DNA of 54,825 bases from Fischerella muscicola PCC 7414 (GTDB taxonomy: Bacteria > Cyanobacteriota > Cyanobacteriia > Cyanobacteriales > Nostocaceae), in NCBI RefSeq assembly GCF_000317205.1, contig NZ_AJLK01000035.1, positions 1 to 54,825 of the forward strand. The letters are read 5' to 3'. Made by a program: the position numbers and the translations under genes. Within the stretch, counting starts at the first letter, position 1. Each line of letters starts with the position of its first letter. Under the pieces are notes generated by a model. That model did not search any database. It was given only the letters and a program-made list of their open reading frames with translations, and was not told the DNA's origin. Below, piece by piece: positions 1 through 8,972 of the stretch.

Positions 1-90
1 ATTTTGGAGTCCATAACCTAACAAAAGGTTAGAAAAGAGTATTGTATAAGAAAAATTACTTGACATTAATAGTATCTCAATTAGCACTGA

Positions 91-441
91 ATGTCTGTCA
101 ATCAAGAGAGATATCACACCTTCGTAGTACTATTAGAGCAACTCCGCTCCCAAGCAGCAACTCACCAAACAGATGCCCAGCAACTGCGACAGCATCTTTT
201 GTCTTTACAACAATTTTTTCAGCAGCAGATTTTACCTTTAGCAGAGGAAAAAATACGGGAACTATCCTATCGGACAGAGATGAGTAAGCAACTGCGACTG
301 CTGGAAATTGACGTGATGTTTTTTCAAGGTGCGCGACAAGCTGCAACTGCTGTTGATCGACTCAAAACAATTAGCGATCGCCTGACAATTATCATCGAAT
401 ACTGCCAAGCCATTCTGCAATCAGAAGCACTAGAAAAGTGA
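91..441 (+). CDS. patD: Probable heterocyst frequency control protein PatD
   Basis: A 116-residue, mostly helical protein rich in Gln and Leu, with no membrane segment or signal peptide. The central stretch (about residues 35-55, LQQFFQQQILPL) and the C-terminal half (MSKQLRLLEIDVMFFQGARQ and then a SDRLTIIIEYCQAIL tail) resemble what I remember of the PatD family, a small cytoplasmic factor that tunes heterocyst frequency in Anabaena and Nostoc. The ATG at 91 gives the usual family length. A longer frame from 42 reads through in another phase and is a shadow. The gene stands alone, followed by tandem repeats. The assignment rests on remembered similarity of the core segment only. If it is wrong, this is a conserved cyanobacterial helical protein of unknown role. 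Confidence 0.55.
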   Translation: MSVNQERYHTFVVLLEQLRSQAATHQTDAQQLRQHLLSLQQFFQQQILPLAEEKIRELSYRTEMSKQLRLLEIDVMFFQGARQAATAVDRLKTISDRLTIIIEYCQAILQSEALEK

Positions 442-442
442 T

Positions 443-565
443 GTGGTTGATAGTTGATAGTTGATTGTTGTTGGTTGATTGTTAGTAGTTAGTAGTTGTA
501 CCAGACGTGCCATGGCACGTCTGTACAGTGGTTAGTGGTTAGTAGTTGCTGGTTGCTGGTTGGGT
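443..565. repeat. Heptamer tandem repeats plus dispersed palindrome
   Basis: Degenerate 7-bp repeats (GTTGATA, GTTAGTA, then TGGTTAG and TTGCTGG) surround a perfect 20-bp palindrome, AGACGTGCCATGGCACGTCT, at 503-522. The same palindrome recurs at 29681-29700 and 39777-39796. The repeat tract continues into the 3' end of the exporter gene on the minus strand. Confidence 0.85.
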
Positions 566-1602
566 GTTAAGAATTCCTCTTGCCCTCCTTGTCCTCCTTC
601 TCCCTCTTCCCTTGTCCCCGATCCCCGATCCCCGATCTCCTCTACACCAGCTAAAACATCGCGTTGATTAATCAGGTAAATACTAATTAAAGTCAAACCA
701 ACTCCTATCCACTGTAACGGGCTGAGAACTTCTTGCAGCAATAAATTGCCGAATAATAAGGCAAATACAGGCGTGAGAAAAGTTAGAGAACTGAGACTAG
801 TCAGATTACCTTTAGAAGCAAAATAGAAAAACAATGCGTAGGCGATCGCGCTGCCAAATACCGTAGCATACCCCAAAGCTGCCCAGTCTGATGGTACGAG
901 ATTCTGCCATTGTTGAGATTCTACAACCGATGAAATCCCCCACAAGGGTAAGCCACCGATAACCATATGCCATCCCGTAGCAGTGACGGGATCAGCATGA
1001 CGGCTGACAAAGCGGATCATCACCGTTCCCACTGCCATACTCAAAGCTGCCAATAGCATTAGCCATTCGCCACTAGCAAACAGAGAATTTAGGAATGGGA
1101 GAGTGGGAGAAAGCAAAATTTTGGGAGTGTTGTGAGACAAAAGACCTAAAATCAACTCATCAGGTAAGCCAATCAAACTGATCCCCGTAACGCCCAACAA
1201 AAGTCCTAGCCATCCCCACAAACCAATTCTTTCCTGAAACAACCAAGAAGACATCAAAGCCACCGCCAAAGGTTGGGAGTCAATCATCACTGATCCCAAA
1301 CCAGCACCAGTTCTCACTAATCCCTCAGCCAAAAAGCCTTGAAATAATGCCCCATCTACCAAGGCAAATAAAGCAATCCACAGCCAAGCAGTCCAACCCT
1401 TAGGCTGGGATCTACCCATGAAAGCAGCTGCAATTAAAATCAGTACCCCTGCTGGGACTATCCGCACCCCGGCCATAAACAACGGTGTGGTGTGGGAAAT
1501 CACTCCTTTCATCGCCACCATCGCTGTGCCCCAGAGAAAAAAGGGTGCGATTAGGAGTAGGGGAGTTAAGGAAAGTCGAGATGCACTGAATTTCAGATGC
1601 AT
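532..1602 (-). CDS. EamA/DMT-family transporter
   Basis: An inner-membrane protein of 356 residues with about ten hydrophobic segments in two homologous halves (EamA repeats). The first begins FFLWGTAMVAMKG near residue 20. The second ends with the family-like ILLQEVLSPLQWIGVGLTLISIY-type segment near residue 310. The family exports metabolites or drugs; the substrate cannot be read from sequence. The last 35 residues (EEIGDRGSGTREEGEGG and onward) are not family sequence. They are encoded by low-complexity DNA at about 585-640, including CCCCGAT heptamers, and by the repeat tract beyond it. A repeat has therefore apparently displaced the original stop and lengthened the tail. The ATG at 1602 directly precedes the first helix. 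It is transcribed alone. Confidence 0.85.
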   Translation of the reverse strand: MHLKFSASRLSLTPLLLIAPFFLWGTAMVAMKGVISHTTPLFMAGVRIVPAGVLILIAAAFMGRSQPKGWTAWLWIALFALVDGALFQGFLAEGLVRTGAGLGSVMIDSQPLAVALMSSWLFQERIGLWGWLGLLLGVTGISLIGLPDELILGLLSHNTPKILLSPTLPFLNSLFASGEWLMLLAALSMAVGTVMIRFVSRHADPVTATGWHMVIGGLPLWGISSVVESQQWQNLVPSDWAALGYATVFGSAIAYALFFYFASKGNLTSLSSLTFLTPVFALLFGNLLLQEVLSPLQWIGVGLTLISIYLINQRDVLAGVEEIGDRGSGTREEGEGGQGGQEEFLTPNQQPATTNH

Positions 1603-1834
1603 GAGATTGCTGACGCCTTTGCTTTACAACTGCATAAATTGCTTTACCTAATTTTACCGAATTATGTCTTTTTGTGAAGGAAAGAATACTTAGGCGTTGT
1701 GGCTATCAGTTAAGGATTTTAATTCTTGGGGTAAAAATAGAACTTTGAGTAAAAAACCGCACCAGGCACGGAGAACACAGAGGAAGAGAGGAAGAGAAGT
1801 AAATAATTTTACAAATGATTTGGATTGCGATTAT

Positions 1835-2500
1835 TCACTTGATCAAACCTGCTTGCATGGCGACGATGACTGCTTGAGTGCGATCGCGGACTTCTAGTTT
1901 ATGTAAAATTGCGTGGACATGAACTCTGACTGTACCTGTGGTGATATATAGTGCTTCAGCTATTTCCTGATTTGTTTTGCCTTGTGCTATGAGCGAGAGA
2001 ATTTCTTGTTCTCGTTGCGTCAGTGGATTTACGGTTATAGATAGATTTTTGGTGTAATCTTCGGTAGAATTGAACTCGAACTTGGAGCGAATTTCTTGGG
2101 TTGCAGTTTCATCCCACCAAGATGCTCCCGCAGCCACAGAACGCAGCGCCAGTACCAATTTTTCAGCCGCAATTCCTTTCAAGCAATAGCCTTGTGCGCC
2201 TGCTGCAATTAACCGTGCAATCAAGGACGCTTGAGAATGAGAAGTCAGAACTAATACAGGCAATTGGGGGTGTAGTTGCTTAATTTGTCGACACGTCTCG
2301 ATGCCTCCAATACCTGGCAATCCTACATCCAAAAGTACAATATCAAGAGAATGTTGCTTGACTAACTCAACCGCAGTTTCGCCATCTTCCGTCTCAGCAA
2401 TAATTTCTAACCCTGGTTCTTGTTGCAATCTGACGTGCAATCCCAAGCGGAACAGTTCATCATCTTCAACTAGGAGAATTTTGAGTGCAGTAGAAGCCAT
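1835..2500 (-). CDS. NarL/FixJ-type response regulator
   Basis: A 221-residue response regulator. The receiver domain (about 6-120) has the acidic pair in LLVEDDE, the phospho-acceptor Asp58 in LLDVGLPG and the conserved Thr and Lys region (LVLTSH, YCLKG). A LuxR-type helix-turn-helix follows at about 158-215 (LTQREQEILSLIAQGKTNQEIA). It should bind DNA when phosphorylated by the histidine kinase encoded immediately upstream on the same strand; only 24 bp separate the two genes, so they form an operon. The pair is divergent from the kdp potassium-transport operon, but this is not the OmpR-type KdpE normally paired with KdpD. A regulatory link to kdp is only positional inference. Confidence 0.9.
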   Translation of the reverse strand: MASTALKILLVEDDELFRLGLHVRLQQEPGLEIIAETEDGETAVELVKQHSLDIVLLDVGLPGIGGIETCRQIKQLHPQLPVLVLTSHSQASLIARLIAAGAQGYCLKGIAAEKLVLALRSVAAGASWWDETATQEIRSKFEFNSTEDYTKNLSITVNPLTQREQEILSLIAQGKTNQEIAEALYITTGTVRVHVHAILHKLEVRDRTQAVIVAMQAGLIK

Positions 2501-2524
2501 TACTCAACAATGATCAGTTATCAG

Positions 2525-3673
2525 TTAGCAGTTATCAGTTTTATAACTGTTGACTGAATGAGGATAAACTGGAAGTTTAAAACCAAAGATAGCTCCAGTT
2601 GTAGTGGTATCTGATGATAAAGTATCTTTCGCAGAAACTCGATTCTCTGCCCAAATTGTACCACCGTGCGCTTCAATAATTTGGCGAGACAGATAAAGCC
2701 CTAGCCCAGAACCTTTTGCTTGGCGATCGCTATGACCTTGGTAAAATCTTTCAAATAGGTGGGAAAATTCATTAGGCAAAATGCCTGCACCCGTGTCTAG
2801 GATTTTGACGATTTGGTGGGATGCTTGCGATTCTAGCACTACTTCCACATGACCACCGCGCCGAGAATGGTTTATGGCATTTACCAAAAGATTAGTAAAA
2901 ACTCGTTCTAGTTGCAGAGTATCACCTAACACCCATAAAGATTGCCGAAAATCTGAATCACCATAGTCAAAAGTTATGTAAACGCGACGGTTAGAAGCTA
3001 AAGCCGCAAGGTTACTAGCAACATCTTCTGCGATCGCAACTAAATCAACAGGTGCTAAATTTAATTTTAGCCCCTCGGTATCATTGCGATAAACATCCAA
3101 CAAAGTTTCGACAAATTGTAGAGAAGTCTGATGACTGCGTACCATTGTTGCTAGAACTTTCTGCTGAATTGGCGAAACAGCACCAAATTTTTCTTCCTGA
3201 AATGCTTTAATAGTTTCGATTGCTCCTAATAATGGTGTTTTAAGATCATGCGTCAGAGTAGAAGCAAAATCTTCTCGCAGTCTTACCAATTGTTCCTGTG
3301 ATTCTAACTTAGCTTGAGTCAAGGCAATTGCTTGTTGCGAACGTCGCAGGCGTAGAATTAAAAACCCCGTCACTATCAACGCCATTGAAGCAATCACTCG
3401 ACTTGAAACTGTGGAAATTACAACTGCTTCCCGTCCTGGTATCCATAAATTTAGCATAGTCAGGCAAACAGCAAGAAATGTTGCCTGCAAAGTTGCTCTT
3501 TCGCCAAACCAAGAATTTACTAATAAAATAGCTCCACTATAGAGATATCCAAACACATAATCTGTTGGAGTAGTATATTCTAGGGTTGCAATTACAATAA
3601 AGACTCCCAATATCAGAAGGGTTTTACCCAAGTGCCAGTTCTGAGACTGCAATTTCGTTTTTAAAGATGCCAT
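2525..3673 (-). CDS. Membrane-bound sensor histidine kinase
   Basis: 382 residues. About four hydrophobic segments at 15-108 form a small membrane sensor region with no large periplasmic loop. A short coiled coil follows, then a HisKA domain with phospho-acceptor His142 in LTHDLKTPL. The HATPase_c domain has an N box (LLVNAINHSRRGG), a G1 box (ILDTGAGI), an F box (FERFYQG) and a G2 box (KGSGLGLYLS). It is the cognate kinase of the NarL-type regulator 24 bp downstream. The membrane part loosely resembles the four-helix region of KdpD. However, there is no KdpD N-terminal domain or USP domain, so I do not call it KdpD. The gene starts 516 bp from kdpA, which is transcribed the other way. Confidence 0.88.
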   Translation of the reverse strand: MASLKTKLQSQNWHLGKTLLILGVFIVIATLEYTTPTDYVFGYLYSGAILLVNSWFGERATLQATFLAVCLTMLNLWIPGREAVVISTVSSRVIASMALIVTGFLILRLRRSQQAIALTQAKLESQEQLVRLREDFASTLTHDLKTPLLGAIETIKAFQEEKFGAVSPIQQKVLATMVRSHQTSLQFVETLLDVYRNDTEGLKLNLAPVDLVAIAEDVASNLAALASNRRVYITFDYGDSDFRQSLWVLGDTLQLERVFTNLLVNAINHSRRGGHVEVVLESQASHQIVKILDTGAGILPNEFSHLFERFYQGHSDRQAKGSGLGLYLSRQIIEAHGGTIWAENRVSAKDTLSSDTTTTGAIFGFKLPVYPHSVNSYKTDNC

Positions 3674-4189
3674 TCACAAAATAATCCTGTCACTAATTTT
3701 TATTAATTAACCGCCAAGACGCCAAGAACGCCAAGCGTTAAGTTTTTAGATGAAAATAGAAAATAAAAATGCACTGAACTTTCAGCAGAACAGCCTTCTT
3801 CACTCAAATTATATGCAACTGTATGAAATTCAGAATATTCTGAGTAAATCTATTATAATTACGGATTTTTACTCGTGTGTTTAGATATCTATATATATTG
3901 TTTACTAATTATCTAAACACAATTCAAAACTGATATATATCTATTGATAAGTATTTTATATCAAAAAAATAAACATAATTTTATTACCCCTAATTCTTGT
4001 TTTATTTTGCAAAGCACTCGATGATGTAAATTGATACAGCTATCTCATAGAGGAAGTGCAAAAAAATCACTTTGTGTCTTAGTGACTTGATGGCTAACAA
4101 AAAGACTTTTCAGACTTATCCTTTTCTGAAAAAAGATTTTTGAATTAAGAGAAAGTCTGATTTTACTTATATTGGAGTTTACCTAACTC
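3674..4189. promoter_or_regulatory. Divergent promoter region between histidine kinase and kdpA, with inverted repeat
   Basis: 516 bp without a gene. Near the kinase side lies a GCCAAGACGCCAAGAACGCC-type dispersed repeat (about 3710-3740). The centre is very AT-rich. It holds a perfect 11-bp inverted repeat, GTGTTTAGATA at 3877-3887 and TATCTAAACAC at 3910-3920, with a 22-nt spacer. A repeat-like CTTTGTGTCTTAGTGACTTG follows at about 4071-4090. A GGAG at 4174-4177 lies about 12 nt before the kdpA ATG and serves as ribosome-binding site. Promoters for both transcripts must lie here. I could not pick out convincing -35/-10 pairs. Confidence 0.5.
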
Positions 4190-5929
4190 ATGTTACAAGG
4201 GTGGATACAAATAGCATTAACGCTACTAATTGTGGTAACAATTACTCCCTTTTTTGGGAGATATATGGCACGTGTCTTCCAAGAGCAACAGACTTTTCTC
4301 GACCCGATTTCGAACCCAGTTGAGCGAGTAATTTACTCTCTGGTTGGTGTTCAAACCAGAGAAAATATGACGGGTTGGCAATATGCACGAGCCATTATCT
4401 ACAGCAATATAGTGATGGGGTTGCTAATTTTTTTCATCATTATGAATCAGGGATGGCTACCCCTAAACCCAACGAAAATTGGCGCGCCAACTTGGGACAC
4501 AGTACTACATACCACAATTTCCTTTATTACTAATACTAACCAACAGCATTATTCTGGTGAAACTTACATGAGTTACGCCAGTCAAATGTGGGGACTGGGA
4601 TATCACATGTTTACCTCCGCAGCGACGGGAATAGCAGTGGCGATCGCCTTTATTCGCGGATTAACAGGTAGACCACTGGGTAATTTCTATGTAGATTTAA
4701 TTCGCTCAATTACGCGGGTATTACTGCCAATTAGTATTGTAGGTGCGATCGCTCTTATGGCTGCTGGTGTTCCGGAAACATTAGCAGGGCCTGCACTAAT
4801 TCCTACTTTAGAAGATCCTGGGATTACTCAGGCGATCGCTCGTGGTCCTGTGGCTCACTTTGAAATTATCAAAGAACTAGGGGAAAACGGCGGTGGTTTT
4901 TTTGCTATCAACTCTGCTCATCCATTTGAAAATCCTAACGGCTTTACTAATTTGATTCAGTTGGTAGCAATTCTCTCGATCCCAACCTCGCTGATTTACA
5001 CCTATGGTATCTTCGCCAACAACATCAAACAAGCCTGGTTAGTTTATAGTATTCCTTTGGTAATCCTTGTTGGTTTTATCATCATTACAGCCATTGGCGA
5101 ATATAACGGAAATCCGGCTGTAAATACTTTGTTGGGTAGCAATCAACCCAACCTTGAAGGTAAAGAAGTCAGATTTGGCTGGGCGCAATCTGCTTTATAT
5201 GCAGCTATCACCACAGCCACGATGTGTGGTGCTGTTAATAGTATGCATGATTCGTATATGCCTAGTGGTGGTTTCGTCACCCTTTCCAATATGTTTTTGC
5301 AAATTGTGTTTGGTGGACAGGGTACAGGAACAGCTTATTTATTTGCTTATTTAATTTTGGCTGTATTTGCTACAGGCTTGATGGTGGGACGCACACCAGA
5401 ATTTCTTGGACGCAAGATAGAAAAGCGGGAAGTAGTCCTAGCCAGTTTCCTAATATTGCTGGTTCATCCCATCGCTATTATGATTCCAGCCGCCATTGCT
5501 TTGGCATTTCCTGAGCAACTGGCAGGTATTAGCAATCCTGGTTTTCACGGCTTTGCCCAAGTTATCTACGAATATGCTTCCGCAGCTGCTAACAACGGTT
5601 CTGGGTTTGAAGGCTTGGCTGATTCTCAACCCTCTCCCTTGGCGATCGCCACAGGTACAGCACCAACTACAACTGCCCTGTGGTGGAACCTCAGTACTTG
5701 TTTTAGTCTCCTCGCAGGACGTTATATCCCAATCGTCGGTTTGCTGTTACTGGCAGATAGTATTTCCCGCAAACAGTCGGTGCCTTTAACGACTGGTACA
5801 CTGCGAACTGATACCGGATTATTTACGGGCATAACCGCAGGTATAATTTTGATTTTAGGCGCACTCACTTTCTTTCCGGTACTGGCATTTGGCCCGATTG
5901 GTGAATTCTTTCAAATTAGTAACGGCTAA
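4190..5929 (+). CDS. kdpA: K+-transporting ATPase subunit KdpA
   Basis: A 579-residue integral membrane subunit that forms the K+ selectivity filter and channel of the high-affinity KdpFABC pump. About ten membrane segments are visible. The filter-like loops carry the Gly-rich motifs characteristic of Kdp[13 protein letters not shown] (near residue 115), [21 protein letters not shown] (near 227), [18 protein letters not shown] and [15 protein letters not shown]. Length is close to the family norm (about 560-580). It is the first gene of the operon, separated from kdpB by 141 bp of repeat-rich DNA rather than the usual short gap. Expression is expected to be induced by K+ limitation, as for this family generally. 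Confidence 0.97.
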   Translation: MLQGWIQIALTLLIVVTITPFFGRYMARVFQEQQTFLDPISNPVERVIYSLVGVQTRENMTGWQYARAIIYSNIVMGLLIFFIIMNQGWLPLNPTKIGAPTWDTVLHTTISFITNTNQQHYSGETYMSYASQMWGLGYHMFTSAATGIAVAIAFIRGLTGRPLGNFYVDLIRSITRVLLPISIVGAIALMAAGVPETLAGPALIPTLEDPGITQAIARGPVAHFEIIKELGENGGGFFAINSAHPFENPNGFTNLIQLVAILSIPTSLIYTYGIFANNIKQAWLVYSIPLVILVGFIIITAIGEYNGNPAVNTLLGSNQPNLEGKEVRFGWAQSALYAAITTATMCGAVNSMHDSYMPSGGFVTLSNMFLQIVFGGQGTGTAYLFAYLILAVFATGLMVGRTPEFLGRKIEKREVVLASFLILLVHPIAIMIPAAIALAFPEQLAGISNPGFHGFAQVIYEYASAAANNGSGFEGLADSQPSPLAIATGTAPTTTALWWNLSTCFSLLAGRYIPIVGLLLLADSISRKQSVPLTTGTLRTDTGLFTGITAGIILILGALTFFPVLAFGPIGEFFQISNG

Positions 5930-6070
5930 TCGGAGATTGGAGGACAAGGAAGACAAGGAAGACAAAAAGGAGTAAATTCTACACTCCTCACACTCCCCCA
6001 CCTCCCCACAGCCCCTAATCCCCAGAGGGGACCCCGAGTTCCCCATCTCCCCACTTCATAACTAAAATCT
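5930..6070 (+). repeat. Repeat-rich spacer inside kdp operon (kdpA-kdpB)
   Basis: The 141-bp gap holds short tandem words (GACAAGGAAGACAAGGAAGA at about 5943), runs of C-rich repeat and a small hairpin (CCCC at about 6013, GGGG at 6025). There is no obvious Shine-Dalgarno sequence before kdpB. The same kinds of sequence occur between unrelated genes elsewhere in the window. Confidence 0.6.
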
Positions 6071-8221
6071 ATGGGAACCAAGACCAATTCATCCTCTCCT
6101 CGTCCGCCCCGTATACCACAGGGAACTCGTGACTCGCGAAAGCACACCCCTAAAGCAGATATGCGGGGACTGTATCAAAGGGCTATTAAAGAGTCTTTTG
6201 TGAAACTCAATCCACGCATAGCTGTAAAAAACCCAGTTATGTTTATTGTCTGGGTGGGAACTATCGTCACTTTTCTTGTCACCCTTGACCCGAATTTGTT
6301 CGGAACTATACAACTTCCTGTTAACCAGCAGCGTTTGTTAAACGGGTTGATTACTCTGATTTTATTTTTCACAGTTCTGTTTGCTAACTTTGCCGAAGCT
6401 GTGGCTGAAGGGCGAGGTAAGGCACAAGCAGATACTTTGAGGGCGACGCGATCGGATACAATTGCTCGTAAAATTCTACCCGATGGTTCTATCCAAGAAG
6501 TGAATTCTACAGAACTGCGGCGGGGTGATTTAGTCAAAGTCGTTGCCAATGACATGATACCCGCCGATGGGGAAGTGATTGAGGGTATTGGCTCAGTGGA
6601 TGAGTCTGCCATTACGGGAGAATCTGCCCCTGTACTTAAGCAACCCGGTACAGATATTGCTAGTTCTGTGACTGGTGGTACGCGGCTGCTGTCTGATCAA
6701 TTAAAGATCCGCATTACAGCAGACCCTGGTCAGGGCTTTATTGATCGTATGATTTCTTTAGTAGAAGGGGCGGAACGTAGCAAAACTCCTAACGAAATCG
6801 CCTTAACAGTACTTTTGGCAGTCCTGACGCAAGTTTTCCTAATTGTCGTGGCAACTATTCCTCCTTTTGCTGGTTATATTGCTAACTTTGTCAGTACATT
6901 GTACGGAGTTGAGGCAGGAAACAGTCTCCGTGCTGGTGCTAGCGTTGCCATTTTGATTTCACTCTTAGTAGCATTAATTCCTACTACAATCGGTGGTTTG
7001 CTGAGTGCGATCGGTATTGCTGGGATGGATAGGGTGGCACAATTCAACGTCATTGCTACCTCTGGTCGAGCTGTAGAAGCCTGTGGCGATATCAACAGTT
7101 TGGTATTAGATAAAACAGGTACTATCACCTTTGGTAATCGCATGGCTGATGAGTTTATCCCTGTCAATGGTCACTCTGTAGAAGATATGGCGCAAGTATC
7201 CTTAGCTGCTAGCGTATTTGATGATACACCAGAGGGTAGGTCGATAGTCAAACTTGCCCAAAACTTTGGTGCAAGAGTAGATTTCGACACCAGCACAGCT
7301 GAAGGCGTCGAGTTTTCTGCTAAAACCCGCATGAGTGGTACTAACTTACCTGATGGTAAACAAATCCGTAAAGGAGCAGTAGATGCAATCAAGGGGTTTG
7401 TGCGTTCTCGTGGCGGAAATAATACTTCCGAACTGGATGCAGCGTTTGAGCGAGTTTCCCGTTTAGGTGGTACTCCTTTAGCAGTTTGCCAAAACGATGA
7501 GATTTATGGTGTGATTTACCTCAAAGATATCGTCAAGCCTGGTATTAAGGAACGATTTGACCAACTCCGTCGTATGGGTGTGCGTACCATTATGCTCACA
7601 GGTGACAATCGAATTACAGCTTCGGTGATTGCCCAAGAAGCGGGGGTTGATGATTTTATTGCCGAGGCAACTCCAGAAGACAAAATAGAAGTAATTCGTT
7701 CCGAACAGTCTCAGGGTAAGTTAGTGGCGATGACCGGAGACGGTACTAACGATGCACCAGCGCTGGCTCAAGCAAACGTGGGTTTAGCAATGAACTCTGG
7801 TACACAAGCTGCCAAAGAAGCCGCTAACATGGTGGACTTAGACTCTGATCCTACAAAGCTCATTGACTTGGTGACAATTGGTAAACAATTATTAATTACC
7901 CGTGGGGCGTTGACGACGTTTTCGATCGCTAATGATATCGCTAAGTATTTTGCGATCATCCCTACTATCTTTGCAGCAGCTGGTATTGGCGCATTGAATA
8001 TCATGGGGCTGAAAAGCGCTCAATCTGCCATTATTTCAGCTTTGATTTACAATGCTCTCATTATCCCAGCCCTAATTCCTCTGGCACTCAAAGGTGTAAA
8101 GTTTCGCCCCTTGAGAGCAGACCAACTGCTACGCCGCAATATCTTTATATATGGTGTTGGCGGTATTATTGCTCCTTTTATTGCTATCAAGTTGATAGAT
8201 GTCATTTTGCCGTTGTCTTGA
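6071..8221 (+). CDS. kdpB: K+-transporting ATPase ATP-binding subunit KdpB
   Basis: 716 residues; the P-type ATPase catalytic subunit that couples ATP hydrolysis to K+ uptake through KdpA. It shows the actuator TGES loop (AITGESAPV), the phosphorylation motif LDKTGT with Asp347, a nucleotide-binding KGA motif ([12 protein letters not shown]), the hinge TGDN and the [12 protein letters not shown] motif. The C-terminal helices contain [15 protein letters not shown], with charged residues typical of KdpB. It is about 30 residues longer than the usual 680. The extra N-terminal part ([21 protein letters not shown]) is basic and Pro-rich, and cyanobacterial KdpB proteins commonly have a short extension of this kind. 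An ATG at about residue 31 (MRGLYQRA) is an alternative start. Confidence 0.97.
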   Translation: MGTKTNSSSPRPPRIPQGTRDSRKHTPKADMRGLYQRAIKESFVKLNPRIAVKNPVMFIVWVGTIVTFLVTLDPNLFGTIQLPVNQQRLLNGLITLILFFTVLFANFAEAVAEGRGKAQADTLRATRSDTIARKILPDGSIQEVNSTELRRGDLVKVVANDMIPADGEVIEGIGSVDESAITGESAPVLKQPGTDIASSVTGGTRLLSDQLKIRITADPGQGFIDRMISLVEGAERSKTPNEIALTVLLAVLTQVFLIVVATIPPFAGYIANFVSTLYGVEAGNSLRAGASVAILISLLVALIPTTIGGLLSAIGIAGMDRVAQFNVIATSGRAVEACGDINSLVLDKTGTITFGNRMADEFIPVNGHSVEDMAQVSLAASVFDDTPEGRSIVKLAQNFGARVDFDTSTAEGVEFSAKTRMSGTNLPDGKQIRKGAVDAIKGFVRSRGGNNTSELDAAFERVSRLGGTPLAVCQNDEIYGVIYLKDIVKPGIKERFDQLRRMGVRTIMLTGDNRITASVIAQEAGVDDFIAEATPEDKIEVIRSEQSQGKLVAMTGDGTNDAPALAQANVGLAMNSGTQAAKEAANMVDLDSDPTKLIDLVTIGKQLLITRGALTTFSIANDIAKYFAIIPTIFAAAGIGALNIMGLKSAQSAIISALIYNALIIPALIPLALKGVKFRPLRADQLLRRNIFIYGVGGIIAPFIAIKLIDVILPLS

Positions 8222-8263
8222 GAATAGGAATCGGGGATTGGGGATCTAAACCTCAGTATTTTA

Positions 8264-8494
8264 GTTCAAAGCGTGAAGTTTTGAGTTTGAAACCTGAATG
8301 TTCCTGTTTGAAGTATGAAATTTTGAGTTTAAAACCTGAATGTTCTAGTTTCAAGTGTGAAGTTTCGAGTTTAAAACCTGAATGTTCTAGTTTCAAGTGT
8401 GAAGTTTCGAGTTTGAAACCTGAATGTTCCTGTTTGAAGTATGAAATTTTGAGTTTGAAACCTGAATGTTCTGGTTTCAAGTGTGAAGTTCAGT
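8264..8494 (+). repeat. Tandem repeat of 42-bp units (eleven 21-bp half units) inside kdp operon
   Basis: Five 42-bp units begin at 8285, 8327, 8369, 8411 and 8453, each opening with GTTTRAAACCTGAATGTTC. Each splits into two related 21-bp half units that open with GTTTSAA. One extra half unit (8264-8284) precedes them, so the array is exactly 11 x 21 bp. It lies between kdpB and the small kdp gene. Because 42 is divisible by 3 the array is open in frame on both strands, giving a pseudo-protein with a 14-residue period (SLKPECS...). That frame starts from a TTG overlapping the kdpB stop, so I treat it as non-coding unless shown otherwise. A related half unit recurs near 8630. Confidence 0.93.
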
Positions 8495-8554
8495 CAAATC
8501 CTCTTGCCTTCTGCCTTTTAAGAGTTAAAGCTGTGACCAAAATCGTATTTTATA

Positions 8555-8708
8555 AATCGAACACCGATGCACACTGATGCACACCGATGGACACAGATAG
8601 GTCATCGGTGTGTCCACAATTTCAATGTTTTAGTTCAAAACTTGAAGTTCCAGAATTGGAGATTAGTTAACAACCAACTATCAACCACCAACTACCAACT
8701 ATTTATTT
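8555..8708 (+). repeat. CGAACAC/CACAGATG dispersed repeat and CCAACTA heptamers
   Basis: ATCGAACACCGATGCACACT begins a run of ATG(C/G)ACAC words at 8555-8600, followed by a partial inverted copy (TCATCGGTGTGTCC at about 8603). Heptamer-like CCAACTA words at 8672-8700 lead into the next gene. This is one of at least six copies of the family in the window. Confidence 0.75.
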
Positions 8709-8972
8709 ATGAAACCCATCCAACGCTACCCAATTTTATCTGACCAACTACTAGAAACTGTGACTGAAATTTGGTCTGCTAGCAAAAGACAAAAGCTGCC
8801 ATTGTACTTGTTCATAGCCATGTGCTTGAACTTGGTGGTTGCACCTTTGGTGTTAGCTGCTGATCAACAGTTTTCTCGTACTCAAGCTTGGGCGTTGGGA
8901 CTATTGGGAATAGTCACGGTTGCTCTTTCTATATATCTATTTTTTGTGATGTTTATACCGGAGAAATTCTGA
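8709..8972 (+). CDS. kdpF: Small Kdp subunit (KdpF-like; the cyanobacterial KdpG position)
   Basis: An 87-residue protein with two membrane helices (about residues 30-50 and 62-82). It sits between kdpB and kdpC, where Anabaena strains carry the cyanobacteria-specific kdpG. Its last 25 residues (ALSIYLFFVMFIPEKF) look like the single helix of KdpF, which typically ends in a P-E-x-F type motif. A reasonable reading is a KdpF helix with an added cytoplasmic N-terminus and an extra helix. KdpF stabilises the KdpABC complex, and the same role is inferred here. Its TGA stop overlaps the ATG of kdpC (TGATG), so the two are translationally coupled. The gene is separated from kdpB by repeats. Confidence 0.8.
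   Translation: MKPIQRYPILSDQLLETVTEIWSASKRQKLPLYLFIAMCLNLVVAPLVLAADQQFSRTQAWALGLLGIVTVALSIYLFFVMFIPEKF

Noticed and set aside
1697-1897. 66-residue plus-strand frame between exporter and regulator genes
   Set aside because: It contains a GGCACGGAGAACACAGAGG-type repeat and overlaps the regulator gene; no support as a gene.
2525-3673. Calling the histidine kinase KdpD
   Set aside because: The KdpD N-terminal and USP domains are absent and its partner regulator is NarL-type, not KdpE.
8218-8577. 119-residue frame with SLKPECS repeats after kdpB
   Set aside because: It begins at a TTG overlapping the kdpB stop and is made of a 42-bp repeat that is equally open on the minus strand; more likely a non-coding array.
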